From CBDDHT01 sp965228615 (lineage in GTDB: Bacteria > Pseudomonadota > Alphaproteobacteria > Rhizobiales > Methyloligellaceae), in contig CBDDHT010000003.1 of NCBI GenBank assembly GCA_965228615.1, forward strand, positions 310,001 to 374,000: a stretch of 64,000 nucleotides of DNA. The letters are read 5' to 3'. Below, one piece after another: positions 24,964 to 34,487 of this stretch. The position numbers were made by a program, and so were the translations under genes. The first letter of the stretch is position 1; each line of letters begins with the position of its first letter. The notes beneath the pieces were generated by a model that was given only the letters and a program-made list of their open reading frames with translations, had not been told where the DNA came from and did no database searches.

Positions 24964-26991
24964 TCACGCGGCTTCCGCCGGTTTCTTTCCAGCGGCATCT
25001 TTCGATGCCAGATAATGCAAGGGTCCGCCACGGAAAGGCGCAAAGCCGGTTCCGAAGATGACGCCGGCATCGACATGGTCGGCACTCTCGACCACCTCTT
25101 CGGCGAGGCATTTTTCGCACTCATCCAGCATCGGCTGCACGAGTTCCTTACCCAGCTTCATCAACTCGTCATCGTCGAATGCGTCATCTTCGAGATCTTC
25201 CCGAACGGGCTTGTCTTTTTCCCAGACATAGAAGCCTTCGCCCGACTTCTTGCCGAGCTTGCCGCTCTTCACCATCAGATCGAGTTTGCTGCCGGCCGCC
25301 GGTGCAATCCCCAGGATCTCTGCGACATGGGCACAAATGTCTATGCCGACCACGTCGGCGAGCTCAAGCGGCCCCATGGGCATTCCGAATTTCAGCGCCG
25401 CTTCGTCGATCTTTTCGCGGCTTTCGCCATCGTCGAAACGCTGCATGGCCGTCATCATGTAGCGTGCCAGCACGCGATTGACCAAAAAACCCGGAGTCGA
25501 TTTGGTGACGAGCGGAAACTTGTTGATGGCCTTCACGAACGCCGCCGCTTTCGAGACTTCGCCCGCATCGCTGTCCGGTGCACGGACAATCTCTACAAGT
25601 GGAAGCTTGGCCACCGGATTGAAAAAGTGGATACCGACCAGACGGCTGGGTTTATCCAGATCCCTGGCGATATCTTCGATTGGCAGCGAGGACGTATTGG
25701 TCGCCAGAACGGCATCCGCTCTCATGCGTTGCTCGAGACCGCGCAAGACCTTCTGCTTGATATCCAGCTTTTCGATCACCGCCTCAATGACCACATCCGC
25801 CCGCGCGACATGACGGCCTTCAATGTCCGGTATGAGGCGTGCCATGGCAGTTTCCACGTCGCGCTTTTTCTTCAGGCGCTTGCGGAAAAGCGATTTGGCA
25901 CGTCCAAGCGCCCGCTCGACGGTTTCGCGATTGAGATCCTGCAAACTGACTTCCATGTTCGAGAGCACGCACCACGCTGCGATATCGCCGCCCATGGTGC
26001 CGGCCCCGACCACGTGAACGCGCAAGGGTTTGAATCCTTTCACCGGCTCGTGCTTCTTCAGCATTTCGCTGAGGCGGAACACACGACGTAGATTACGCGC
26101 CGTATCGCTGACCATCAGCGGCGCGAAGGCATGAGTCTCCTCGACAGCCATCCGTTTCAGATTGCCGCCGTGCTCCTCGAACAGATCGATAAGCCGGAAC
26201 GGCGCGGCATAATGCTCTTCGCGTACCTTGTCTGCAGTCTTCTCGCGCATCTTTTTCGCAAGGAAGCCACGCGCCGGCGGCATTGCCATCATCCGCTTCC
26301 ACAGCGGCAAACGTTTCGGACGTCGCTTCTGGAGAACGGCCTTCCGAGCGGCCCATCGCAGATTGTGGTGGGTCGGCACCAATTGATCGACCAATCCCAT
26401 CGCCCGCGCTGGTCCCGGACGCAGCATGCGTCCCGTGAGCATGATGCTCATGGCATTCATGGCACCCGCATGTTTGAGAGAACGAACAGAACCGTTGAGC
26501 CCTGGAAAGATCCCCAGCTTGACTTCCGGAAAGCCGAACCGCGTTCCGTCTTCCCTGTCCCCGATCCGGTAATGGCAGGCCAATGCCAGCTCGAGCCCGC
26601 CCCCAAGGCAGAATCCATGGATCGCAGCCACGACCGGAACCTTCATCCGCTCAATGCGATCGAAGAGTGCGAGCACGGCTTTGACGGCGGCTTCGACTTC
26701 GGCTTCCGACGTGAGAGTGTCGAATTCCCGAATATCAGCACCGGCGACAAAATTGTCTTCCTTGCCGGACATGATCACAAGCCCGCGGATATTGCCGGCG
26801 CTGGATCCGTTTTCGACAGCGGAGACGATGACACCGAGTTCCTCGGTGGCGCGCCGGCCGAGCGAATTCATGGCCTCGCCTTCGCGATCGAAGACCGCCC
26901 AGGCGAGCCCTTCAAAATCGACGGAGAAACGCCAGTCCTTGAGTTGGCTGGTATCGGAGGCCGATTTGGCCACGGCTTCAGTACTGGTCAT
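24964..26991 (-). CDS. fadJ: Fatty acid oxidation complex alpha subunit: enoyl-CoA hydratase/3-hydroxyacyl-CoA dehydrogenase
   Basis: A bifunctional 675-aa enzyme for hydration and NAD-dependent oxidation steps of beta-oxidation. The N-terminal crotonase domain (about residues 20-290) has the oxyanion-hole and catalytic segments SGKEDNFVAGADIREF and AAIHGFCLGGGLELALACHYRI. The NAD-binding domain begins LRVHVVGAGTMGGDIAAWC near residue 310. HFFNPVAKLPLVEIVRAP near residue 450 and the helical C-terminal dehydrogenase domains (TPGFLVNRVL, GMPMGPLELADVVGIDI) follow. Its ATG overlaps the fadE stop by 4 bp (ATGA). Length is typical of FadB/FadJ-like proteins. Confidence 0.95.
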   Translation of the reverse strand: MTSTEAVAKSASDTSQLKDWRFSVDFEGLAWAVFDREGEAMNSLGRRATEELGVIVSAVENGSSAGNIRGLVIMSGKEDNFVAGADIREFDTLTSEAEVEAAVKAVLALFDRIERMKVPVVAAIHGFCLGGGLELALACHYRIGDREDGTRFGFPEVKLGIFPGLNGSVRSLKHAGAMNAMSIMLTGRMLRPGPARAMGLVDQLVPTHHNLRWAARKAVLQKRRPKRLPLWKRMMAMPPARGFLAKKMREKTADKVREEHYAAPFRLIDLFEEHGGNLKRMAVEETHAFAPLMVSDTARNLRRVFRLSEMLKKHEPVKGFKPLRVHVVGAGTMGGDIAAWCVLSNMEVSLQDLNRETVERALGRAKSLFRKRLKKKRDVETAMARLIPDIEGRHVARADVVIEAVIEKLDIKQKVLRGLEQRMRADAVLATNTSSLPIEDIARDLDKPSRLVGIHFFNPVAKLPLVEIVRAPDSDAGEVSKAAAFVKAINKFPLVTKSTPGFLVNRVLARYMMTAMQRFDDGESREKIDEAALKFGMPMGPLELADVVGIDICAHVAEILGIAPAAGSKLDLMVKSGKLGKKSGEGFYVWEKDKPVREDLEDDAFDDDELMKLGKELVQPMLDECEKCLAEEVVESADHVDAGVIFGTGFAPFRGGPLHYLASKDAAGKKPAEAA

Positions 26992-29474
26992 TCGGCAGCA
27001 ACACTCCCGACATCGGGCTCTTGAGCCTTGCGTGTGATCTCTTCCGGAGCGAAGTGATCGACGGCGATAACCGCTTCGACGAGGTCCTCAACCTCTTTCA
27101 AGGCTTTGGCTTCGTCCACGGTGAGGATGCCTTTCTCCTCTGCTTCCCCGATCCAGTCAATCGTATGATAGCGCCTTACGAGGCCCTTACGCACAGCCTG
27201 CTCGAGTTTCTTGTCCGCATCCTCGGCCGCAATGACCTTGGCGAGCGTATATTCGAGCTTCCCGATTGGATCGTCCGGATCTTCAGAAACGAAGATGTCG
27301 CGCGTAAGACGATCGCGGACGGCTCCCGGCTCGATGACAAGGCGCACGACCGACTTGGCGAGTGCATCGCTTGCAGGCGCATGACGCCTGCCCAGCGGGA
27401 AAGCCAGAACACGGAGCATCGGGCGGGCCCAGAAAACGGGGAAGTTGCGGACCGCACCGTGGAGCGCCTCCTCGAATCGATGCAAAGCGTTGCCCGCACA
27501 ATAATCCAGGATCGGCAGATCGGCGGACGGCATCCCGTCATCTTCGAAGCGCTTAAGAATGCAGGAAAGGAAGTAGAGCTCACTTAGGGCATCGGCAAGA
27601 CGTCCGGTGAGCTTCTGCTTGACCTTCATACCGCCGCCGAGAAGCGCCACGGTCATGTCGGCAATCAGTGCGAAGTTCCGGCTTCCGCGTGAAAGTTCCT
27701 TGTACCAGCGTCGCGTCCTGCCTGAATTTTCGGGCGCCGTGGACAACGCACCGAAGGTTAGGTTCTGTGCGAAGGCACCGAAGATGTTCGCCATTGCGAA
27801 GGACACATGCCCCTCGAAAGCCTCTTCGAAGTCGGCAAGTCCCTGCTCATCGTCCCAATGCTGTAACGCCTGCACCTCCTGATAGAGCCAGGGATGGCTC
27901 CTCAACGCGCCCTGCGCGAAGGTAATGAGCGTGCGCGTGAGGATATTCGCGCCCTCCACCGTGATGGCGACCGGCACCATCTGGTAGGCGGACTGCAAGT
28001 AGTTGCTTGGTCCATCGCAAATCGCGCGCCCGCCATGAATGTCGAAGGCATCGTTCACACACTGGCGCATCCGCTCGGTCGACTGATATTTGAGCAGGGC
28101 CGAGATCACGGCCGGTTTTTCGCCCGCAGCCACCATCGAGGCTGTCGCCGCCCTGGCGGCCTCCAGGACATAGGCGGACTCGGCGATCCGCGCCAAAGGT
28201 TCTTCGATCCCTTCCATCCGCGCGATCGGGAGACCAAACTGCTTGCGGATCCGCGCGTAGGCCGTCGAGGTTCGCAGTGTCATCTTGGCCGCCGCCGTGC
28301 TGGAGGCCGGAAGTGAAATCGAGCGGCCTGCCGAGAGGCACTCCATAAGCATGCGCCATCCCTGTCCGGCACGCTCAGCGCCGCCAATCACCCAGTCCAT
28401 GGGAATGAAGACATCGCGCCCCCAGTTAGGACCGTTTGGAAAGGCCGCACCGCACGGCAGATGCCGGCGACCGATTTCGACACCCTTATGGTCGGCAGGG
28501 ATCAAGGCCAATGTGATTCCGAGATCTTCGCCGCGGCCGAGCTGATTCTCAGGGTCGAACAGGCGGAAAGCCAAGCCAAGTAACGTCGCCTTCGGGCCGA
28601 GGGAGATATAACGCTTGTCCCAGTTGAGGCGGATACCGAGCACTTCCTTGCCGTCATGCATACCCTTCTCGACCATGCCGATATCGCGCATCGTAGCAGC
28701 ATCGGAACCAGACGTCGGGCCGGTCAGCGCAAAACATGGCACCTCGTCGCCGCGCGCCAGCCGCGGCAGATAGTGGGATTTCTGATCGTCGGTCCCGTAT
28801 TTCTCGATCAGCTCACCGGGACCGAGCGAATTCGGCACCATCACGATCGTAACCGCATCGGGACTGCGCGATGCGAGCTTGCCGAGAATGAGGGATTGAG
28901 CCTGGGCCGAGAATCCAAGACCGCCATGCTCGCGAGAAATCAGCATTCCTAGAAAGCCCTTCTCCGAGACGAACTTCCAGACATCTTCAGGTATTTCCCG
29001 ATGATTGTTGCGAATGTCCCAATCATCGAGCCGCTTGCACAGCTCTTCCGTTGGCCCGTCGAGAAAGGCCCGCTCCTCCGCCGTCAGTGCAATCGGTGCG
29101 ACGGCCTCGAGTTCTGACCATTCCGGCTCGCCCGAGAAGAGTTCGGCGTCCCAACCAACAGTCCCGGCCTCGAGTGCTGCGCGTTCGGTCTCGGACACCC
29201 GCGGCATGATCCTCCTCAGCATCTTGAATGCAGGCTTGACGACCAACAGCCGCCGGACAGGCGGGATCGAAATCAGCGCCAGGAAACCTGCCAGCGCCCA
29301 CCCGACTAGGCCGAGCCCCCAAAAGGAGATAAATCCGTCTGCAAAGGGGAGTCCGATCTGTGCAATCAGGGTCAGGAGGGCAATGGCACCCGCCCAGACA
29401 ATCAGGGGCTGGCGCCGCAACGCGAGACAGGTCAACGACGCAAGCGCGAGCAGGAAAAAGAGCAGCGCGGACAT
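26988..29474 (-). CDS. fadE: Acyl-CoA dehydrogenase, FadE type
   Basis: An FAD-dependent first dehydrogenation enzyme of beta-oxidation in the large FadE form. At 828 aa it is about twice the usual acyl-CoA dehydrogenase. The N-terminus has two or three membrane-embedded segments (FFLLALASLTCLAL, LIVWAGAIALLTLIAQIGLPF, FWGLGLVGWALAGFLALIS) that probably anchor it to the inner membrane. The dehydrogenase core follows (GFLGMLISREHGGLGFSAQA, CFALTGPTSGSDAATM, QFGLPIARMEGIEEPLARIA, DAFDIHGGRAICDGPSNYLQ), then the FadE-specific C-terminal domain. It is the first gene of fadE-fadJ-fadI; a GAGGA lies before the ATG. Confidence 0.94.
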   Translation of the reverse strand: MSALLFFLLALASLTCLALRRQPLIVWAGAIALLTLIAQIGLPFADGFISFWGLGLVGWALAGFLALISIPPVRRLLVVKPAFKMLRRIMPRVSETERAALEAGTVGWDAELFSGEPEWSELEAVAPIALTAEERAFLDGPTEELCKRLDDWDIRNNHREIPEDVWKFVSEKGFLGMLISREHGGLGFSAQAQSLILGKLASRSPDAVTIVMVPNSLGPGELIEKYGTDDQKSHYLPRLARGDEVPCFALTGPTSGSDAATMRDIGMVEKGMHDGKEVLGIRLNWDKRYISLGPKATLLGLAFRLFDPENQLGRGEDLGITLALIPADHKGVEIGRRHLPCGAAFPNGPNWGRDVFIPMDWVIGGAERAGQGWRMLMECLSAGRSISLPASSTAAAKMTLRTSTAYARIRKQFGLPIARMEGIEEPLARIAESAYVLEAARAATASMVAAGEKPAVISALLKYQSTERMRQCVNDAFDIHGGRAICDGPSNYLQSAYQMVPVAITVEGANILTRTLITFAQGALRSHPWLYQEVQALQHWDDEQGLADFEEAFEGHVSFAMANIFGAFAQNLTFGALSTAPENSGRTRRWYKELSRGSRNFALIADMTVALLGGGMKVKQKLTGRLADALSELYFLSCILKRFEDDGMPSADLPILDYCAGNALHRFEEALHGAVRNFPVFWARPMLRVLAFPLGRRHAPASDALAKSVVRLVIEPGAVRDRLTRDIFVSEDPDDPIGKLEYTLAKVIAAEDADKKLEQAVRKGLVRRYHTIDWIGEAEEKGILTVDEAKALKEVEDLVEAVIAVDHFAPEEITRKAQEPDVGSVAAE

Positions 29475-29698
29475 GATTCACATTCCTCAAGCTTCGGTTG
29501 GGCGGACAGGACCGTCGGCACTTCCGCATTTCGCAACGCGATTCTCTCGATTCAAGTTGATTATACCCCGACTGGCGTCTGCCGCGATGAGAATTGAAGA
29601 GAATTGACCATGCTACAAGACACCACCTTGCGGATGCCTGTCGCATTGCCTAACGTCAAGTCGTCGCGGAGGAAGCGGCAAGCCGGCAATGGAACAGC

Positions 29699-30073
29699 AT
29701 GGCGCATATCACAGACAGCCGGAGCGATACAGAATCCGGTGAAATTGAACCAAGCGTAACCGAAGAGACTCGGGCAGCAGCCAATGCCGCAGCGGATCTC
29801 CTGCGCGCCATGGCAAGTCCCCATCGCATGATGATCCTCTGCCTTCTTATGGAAGAGCGAAAGACCGTCACCGAGATCTGCCAGGCGATTGGCGCCCGCC
29901 AAAGTCTGATTTCCCAGCATCTCACGCGCCTCAGGCTTGACGGTCTGGTGAAGGCAGAGCGGCGCGGCCACTACGCCTACTACTCCCTCACCGACACAAT
30001 CGCCAAAGATCTTGTTTCAACACTCCACGCACATTTTTGTTCCGGCGGAAAAACAGACAACACGCCACGCTGA
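29699..30073 (+). CDS. ArsR-family winged-helix transcriptional regulator
   Basis: A 124-aa dimeric repressor. The winged helix spans about residues 27-105: AADLLRAMASPHRMMILCLLMEE, then the recognition helix region TVTEICQAIGARQSLISQHLTRLRLDGLV and the wing AERRGHYAYYSL. The metal-binding ELCVCDL motif of ArsR is not present (positions read TVTEICQAIG), leaving a single Cys there and one near the C-terminus (HFCSGG). It may therefore be a redox/persulfide-responsive type such as BigR/SqrR rather than a metal sensor, but this is only inference. It is divergent from fadE (224 bp apart) and precedes a CDGSH gene. Confidence 0.88.
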   Translation: MAHITDSRSDTESGEIEPSVTEETRAAANAAADLLRAMASPHRMMILCLLMEERKTVTEICQAIGARQSLISQHLTRLRLDGLVKAERRGHYAYYSLTDTIAKDLVSTLHAHFCSGGKTDNTPR

Positions 30074-30183
30074 AAGCCACAACTGTGTCAAATGGCGGAA
30101 CTTGTCTTGAATGCGTGGATTCGCTAAGCGTCGTACTGCCTTTGCAAAGGGCGCATTCTCAATCGCGACAGAGGACGAAAGCG

Positions 30184-30426
30184 ATGGCAGACGATCCGAT
30201 TCCGGCACAACTCGGACCCTATCTCGTCGAAGTCGAGGAAGGTCGACGCTATTTCTGGTGCCGTTGCGGCAGGAGTCAGAAACAACCGTTCTGCGACGGG
30301 TCTCATAAGGATACGGGCATCGAGCCCTATGTCTTCGTGGCCGAAAAGACAGAAACCGTGAATCTGTGCGGCTGCAAGGATACGGGAGACGAGCCTTTCT
30401 GCGATGGATCGCACAATCTCATGTAG
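30184..30426 (+). CDS. CDGSH iron-sulfur domain protein with two CDGSH motifs
   Basis: An 80-aa small protein with two copies of the zinc-finger-CDGSH signature: YFWCRCGRSQKQPFCDGSH near residues 21-39 and VNLCGCKDTGDEPFCDGSH at the end. Each C-x-C-x...-C-x-x-x-H set can bind a redox-active, pH-labile [2Fe-2S] cluster. The start at 30184 is chosen because the upstream part of the frame looks non-coding. No membrane segment, unlike mitoNEET. It lies 110 bp after the ArsR-type regulator; co-regulation is possible but not shown. Confidence 0.92.
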   Translation: MADDPIPAQLGPYLVEVEEGRRYFWCRCGRSQKQPFCDGSHKDTGIEPYVFVAEKTETVNLCGCKDTGDEPFCDGSHNLM

Positions 30427-30599
30427 ACTTAGGGCTTAGACGCCCCGCGCTTACCCTCTCCTGCCGTTGTCATCACTCGGCCCATGGGGTTAACTAGCCC
30501 TACACAACACGACGGGGCTCGCTTGCATACTGTCGAGCATTAGGTCACGGCCTAGTCCGCGTGCCGTTTTTTGGGGGCAAATCCAGGCAGGCGCTCTAC

Positions 30600-31514
30600 A
30601 TGGAATATTTTCTTCAGCAGTTGATCAATGGCGTAACGCTCGGCTCGATCTACGGGCTCATTGCTATCGGCTACACGATGGTCTACGGCATCATCGGCAT
30701 GATCAATTTCGCCCATGGCGACATTTTCATGGTCGGGGCCTTCATCTCGCTGATCGTTTTCATCGTGCTCGCCACTATCGGTGTAACATTCGTACCCTTG
30801 GCTCTGGTGCTGGTATTGTTCATCGCAATGATATTGACGTCTGTTTGGGGATGGACGGTCGAACGCATTGCATACCGCCCCCTACGGGGATCATTCAGAC
30901 TCGCACCGCTCATCACCGCGATCGGCATGTCCCTGGCACTACAGAATTTCGTCCAGATCGCTCAAGGTGCAAGAGTCAAACCGCTTCAGCCCGTGATAAC
31001 CGGCAGCTATTCGCTGATGGAGACCGACGGATTTATCGTGAATCTGTCGAACATTCAGATCCTGATCGTCGTCACGACCATGGTCCTCATGGCAGTGTTC
31101 TCTCTGATCATCGCAAAGACATCGCTCGGGCGCGCGCAGCGCGCCTGCGAGCAGGACCGGGTCATGGCATCGCTCCTTGGGGTCAATGTCGATCGCACCA
31201 TCTCGCTGACATTCGTCATGGGCGCATCGCTTGCCGCCGTCGCGGGGTTGATGTTTATGCTCTATTACGGCGTCATCGACTTCTATATCGGGTTCGTCGC
31301 AGGGATTAAGGCGTTCACCGCCGCGGTACTCGGGGGCATCGGGTCTCTGCCGGGAGCCATGCTCGGCGGCATGATCATCGGCCTGATCGAGGTCTTCTGG
31401 TCGGCCTACTTCACCGTCGAGTACAAGGATGTGGCAGCCTTCTCGATTCTCGCCATCGTGCTCATCTTCATGCCCTCCGGTCTTCTCGGTCGCCCCGAGG
31501 TCGAGAAAGTATGA
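30600..31514 (+). CDS. livH: Branched-chain amino acid ABC transporter permease LivH
   Basis: A 304-aa inner-membrane permease with about eight hydrophobic helices. MEYFLQQLINGVTLGSIYGLIAIGYTMVYGIIGMINFAHGD is the canonical LivH opening (first residues only are diagnostic: GxxxGSIYxLxAxGxxxxYG). RALGxN-like coupling segment: GRAQRACEQDRVMASLLGVNVDRTI near residue 180, and GGIGSLPGAMLGGMIIG near residue 255 is the classic C-terminal motif. The ATG at 30600 is preferred over a GTG at 30561. It overlaps livM by 4 bp. Confidence 0.95.
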   Translation: MEYFLQQLINGVTLGSIYGLIAIGYTMVYGIIGMINFAHGDIFMVGAFISLIVFIVLATIGVTFVPLALVLVLFIAMILTSVWGWTVERIAYRPLRGSFRLAPLITAIGMSLALQNFVQIAQGARVKPLQPVITGSYSLMETDGFIVNLSNIQILIVVTTMVLMAVFSLIIAKTSLGRAQRACEQDRVMASLLGVNVDRTISLTFVMGASLAAVAGLMFMLYYGVIDFYIGFVAGIKAFTAAVLGGIGSLPGAMLGGMIIGLIEVFWSAYFTVEYKDVAAFSILAIVLIFMPSGLLGRPEVEKV

Positions 31515-32923
31515 ACCGCGGGGCGTCGGACATGGAACCCTCACCGGCGGCCAGCGCCAACACCATCCCAACCATTAGCAGTACGCTCCCGGCCGCCCTT
31601 AAGGACTCATTGATTGCTGGAGCCATCGCCCTTGCTCTCGCGATCCCCCTGTTAAGCACACAAACAGTTCAGGAGGCAGATGGCCTGACGGTTGTCGGAC
31701 GTTGGTCTTACGCCCTGATCGCTGCAGGTGTTGTTTTTGGCGGTCGCCTCCTCTTGCGTCTGTTCTGGTGGGACAGACCATCCACGCAGGCCTCTGCTGG
31801 CGATGCTGCCGCCAGCCTCGTCCATCCGCTTGCCATTGCCGGCAAGGCTATCGCGCCGGTCCTGTTTCTGATCGGGGTCCTGCTGCCATTCCTGCTCCTC
31901 TCTATTTTGTCGCCGAGCCAATCACGCCCCTGGATGGATCTTGCCATCCTGGTCATGACCTACGTCATGCTAGGCTGGGGCCTGAACATCGTGGTCGGAT
32001 TGGCTGGACTGCTTGATCTTGGCTATGTCGCCTTTTATGCTGTCGGCGCCTATTCCTTCGCCCTTATCTCGATCCACTTCGGCCTGTCGTTCTGGATCTG
32101 TCTCCCGCTTGCCGGCATCCTCGCAGCGTTCTGGGGCATTATTCTCGGCTTCCCCGTTTTGCGCCTGCGCGGCGATTATCTGGCGATTGTGACCCTTGCC
32201 TTCGGCGAGATCATCCGCGTCGTCCTGTTAAACTGGTATGAGTTGACCAAAGGTCCCGACGGCCTCTCAGGCATTCCGCGCCCGAGCTTCTTCGGTCTCG
32301 AATTCAAGCGGTTTGGCGAGGGAACATTTGCCGACTTCTTCGGCATCGCCTATTCGCCGATCCATCGGATGATCTATCTCTATTACATTATTTTCGTGCT
32401 GGCGCTGATCACCAACATGGTGACACTGCGACTGCGCCAATTGCCGCTCGGGCGCGCGTGGGAGGCGCTACGCGAAGATGAGATCGCCTGTCGCTCGCTT
32501 GGTATCAATACGACCAACACCAAGCTTTCGGCCTTTGCCATCGGCGCAATGTTCGGCGGCTTTGCGGGCTCGTTCTTCGCAACCCGACAAGGCTTTATCT
32601 CGCCGGAATCCTTCACCTTTATCGAGTCCGCGATCATCCTCGCGATTGTCGTTCTTGGCGGTCTCGGCAGTCAGGTCGGTGTCGTCATTGCCTCCGTCGT
32701 CATGATTGGCGGGCTTGAGATGCTTCGCGATCTCACATTCCTCAAGACGCTATTCGGCGATGGATTCGATCCAACGGTCTACCGCATGCTCATCTTCGGC
32801 GCGGCCATGGTGGCAATCATGGTCTGGCGGCCGCGCGGACTGATCTCGACTCGCACACCATCGATTGCGCTGAAAAAGCGAAAAACCATATCCGGCGATC
32901 TGGTTGGCGAGGGACACGGATGA
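31511..32923 (+). CDS. livM: Branched-chain amino acid ABC transporter permease LivM
   Basis: A 470-aa inner-membrane permease, long because of an N-terminal extension with two extra hydrophobic segments (about residues 35-165) that is common in alphaproteobacterial LivM. The conserved core starts near MLGWGLNIVVGLAGLLDLGYVAFYAVGAYSF. It includes FPVLRLRGDYLAIVTLAFGEIIR, the coupling loop GRAWEALREDEIACRSLGINTTNTKLSAFA near residue 315 and VVLGGLGSQVGVVIASVV near residue 380. It forms the channel with LivH; LivG and LivF bind its cytosolic loops. ATGA overlaps at both ends show tight translational coupling. Confidence 0.94.
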   Translation: MNRGASDMEPSPAASANTIPTISSTLPAALKDSLIAGAIALALAIPLLSTQTVQEADGLTVVGRWSYALIAAGVVFGGRLLLRLFWWDRPSTQASAGDAAASLVHPLAIAGKAIAPVLFLIGVLLPFLLLSILSPSQSRPWMDLAILVMTYVMLGWGLNIVVGLAGLLDLGYVAFYAVGAYSFALISIHFGLSFWICLPLAGILAAFWGIILGFPVLRLRGDYLAIVTLAFGEIIRVVLLNWYELTKGPDGLSGIPRPSFFGLEFKRFGEGTFADFFGIAYSPIHRMIYLYYIIFVLALITNMVTLRLRQLPLGRAWEALREDEIACRSLGINTTNTKLSAFAIGAMFGGFAGSFFATRQGFISPESFTFIESAIILAIVVLGGLGSQVGVVIASVVMIGGLEMLRDLTFLKTLFGDGFDPTVYRMLIFGAAMVAIMVWRPRGLISTRTPSIALKKRKTISGDLVGEGHG

Positions 32924-33765
32924 AGGCCTGGGAAAAAGATCCGGTCCTCAACGTCGAACATCTGACGATGCGGTTCGGCGGCCTTGTGGCCATTGACGAT
33001 TTAAGCTTTTCGGTCGCACGTCATGACATCACTGCCCTGATCGGCCCAAACGGTGCCGGCAAGACAACCGTCTTCAATTGCATCACCGGATTCTATCAGC
33101 CGTCAGAGGGCATGTTCACCCTCACCCACGAAGACGGCACGTCGTTCCTGCTGGAGCGGCTTGACGACTTTCAGGTGTCTCGTACAGCGCGTGTCGCCCG
33201 CACATTCCAGAACATTCGCCTGTTCGCCGGAATGACCGTTCTGGAAAACCTGATGGTCGCACAGCACAAGCCGTTGATGCAGGCGTCCGGCTTTACAATC
33301 GGCGGGATCCTGCGTCTGCGCCGCTTCATGAAAGCCGAACGCGAGGCTGTTGAATTCGCGAGCTACTGGCTCGAACGGATCGATCTGATAGACCGGGCCG
33401 ACGATCCTGCCGGCGATCTCCCTTATGGCGATCAACGCCGCCTCGAAATTGCGCGTGCAATGTGCACACGCCCAGTCCTTCTCTGCCTGGACGAGCCCGC
33501 TGCCGGCCTCAACCCGAGGGAATCCAATGACCTCAACCAACTGCTGCTCAGGATCCGGGAAGAGGACCAAATCGCTATTTTGCTGATCGAGCACGATATG
33601 GGCGTTGTCATGGGAATTTCGGACCATATCGTCGTACTCGATTATGGTGAGAAAATCGCAGACGGTACACCGGATCAGGTGCGGAGCGACCCCGCGGTCA
33701 TCGCTGCTTATCTCGGTGTCGAAGATGAAGAGGTGGAGAAGGTCGAACAGGAGATCGCATCATGA
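32920..33765 (+). CDS. livG: Branched-chain amino acid ABC transporter ATP-binding protein LivG
   Basis: A cytosolic ATPase subunit of 281 aa. Walker A GPNGAGKTTVFNCITGFY near residue 46, Q-loop ARTFQNIRLFAGMTVLENLMVA near residue 95, a LivG-type signature PYGDQRRLEIARAM near residue 170 (degenerate LSGGQ), Walker B VLLCLDEPAAGLNP near residue 188, and the H-loop LLIEHDMGVVM near residue 222. It is the standard partner of LivF in a heterodimeric ATPase. Its start overlaps livM and its end overlaps livF by 4 bp. Confidence 0.95.
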   Translation: MKAWEKDPVLNVEHLTMRFGGLVAIDDLSFSVARHDITALIGPNGAGKTTVFNCITGFYQPSEGMFTLTHEDGTSFLLERLDDFQVSRTARVARTFQNIRLFAGMTVLENLMVAQHKPLMQASGFTIGGILRLRRFMKAEREAVEFASYWLERIDLIDRADDPAGDLPYGDQRRLEIARAMCTRPVLLCLDEPAAGLNPRESNDLNQLLLRIREEDQIAILLIEHDMGVVMGISDHIVVLDYGEKIADGTPDQVRSDPAVIAAYLGVEDEEVEKVEQEIAS

Positions 33766-34484
33766 GCGAGCCTCTCCTCAAGATTCGCGGCGTTGAAACC
33801 TATTACGGCAAGATCAATGCGCTTCGCGGTGTCGACATAGATGTGCAGGAAGGCGAGATCGTAACCATGATCGGCGCCAACGGCGCCGGCAAGACAACCC
33901 TTATGATGACGATATGCGGCAGTCCGCACGCACGTTCGGGCCAGATCATCTATGACGGGCAGGATATCACCAGCCTCGCCACCCATGAGATCATGCATCT
34001 TTCCATTGCTCAATCTCCGGAAGGCCGCCGCATTTTCCCGCGCATGACTGTGCTGGAGAACCTCCAGATGGGCGCCGTCCTCTCCCATGACGACCATTTC
34101 GATGAAGATCTCGCCATGGTCTATGAGCTGTTTCCAATCCTGAAGAAGCGCGCCGTACAACGCGGTGGGACGCTTTCCGGCGGTGAGCAGCAAATGCTTG
34201 CGATTGCCCGGGCGCTGATGGGCCGACCCAAACTGCTCCTGCTTGATGAGCCTTCGCTCGGCCTTGCCCCTCTGATCGTCCGCCAGATCTTCGATGTGAT
34301 CAAGAAGCTCAATGAGGAAAGCGGTATTACGGTGTTTCTCGTCGAGCAGAACGCCTACCACGCCCTGCGTCTCGCCCACCGCGGCTATGTGATGGTCAAC
34401 GGCCAGATCACACTCTCCGGCACTGGCGACGAACTTCTGCACATGGAAGAGGTTCGCGCCGCATATCTGGAAGGCGGGGTCTAG
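33762..34484 (+). CDS. livF: Branched-chain amino acid ABC transporter ATP-binding protein LivF
   Basis: The second ATPase subunit, 240 aa. VETYYGKINALRGVDIDVQEGEI precedes Walker A GANGAGKTTLMMTICG near residue 40. The LivF-type Q-loop SPEGRRIFPRMTVLENL is near residue 87, the signature LSGGEQQMLAIARALM near residue 137, Walker B LLLLDEPSLGLAP near residue 158 and the H-loop VFLVEQNAYHAL near residue 190. The gene overlaps livG by 4 bp and is followed after 3 bp by a small membrane protein gene. Confidence 0.95.
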   Translation: MSEPLLKIRGVETYYGKINALRGVDIDVQEGEIVTMIGANGAGKTTLMMTICGSPHARSGQIIYDGQDITSLATHEIMHLSIAQSPEGRRIFPRMTVLENLQMGAVLSHDDHFDEDLAMVYELFPILKKRAVQRGGTLSGGEQQMLAIARALMGRPKLLLLDEPSLGLAPLIVRQIFDVIKKLNEESGITVFLVEQNAYHALRLAHRGYVMVNGQITLSGTGDELLHMEEVRAAYLEGGV

Positions 34485-34487
34485 GCC

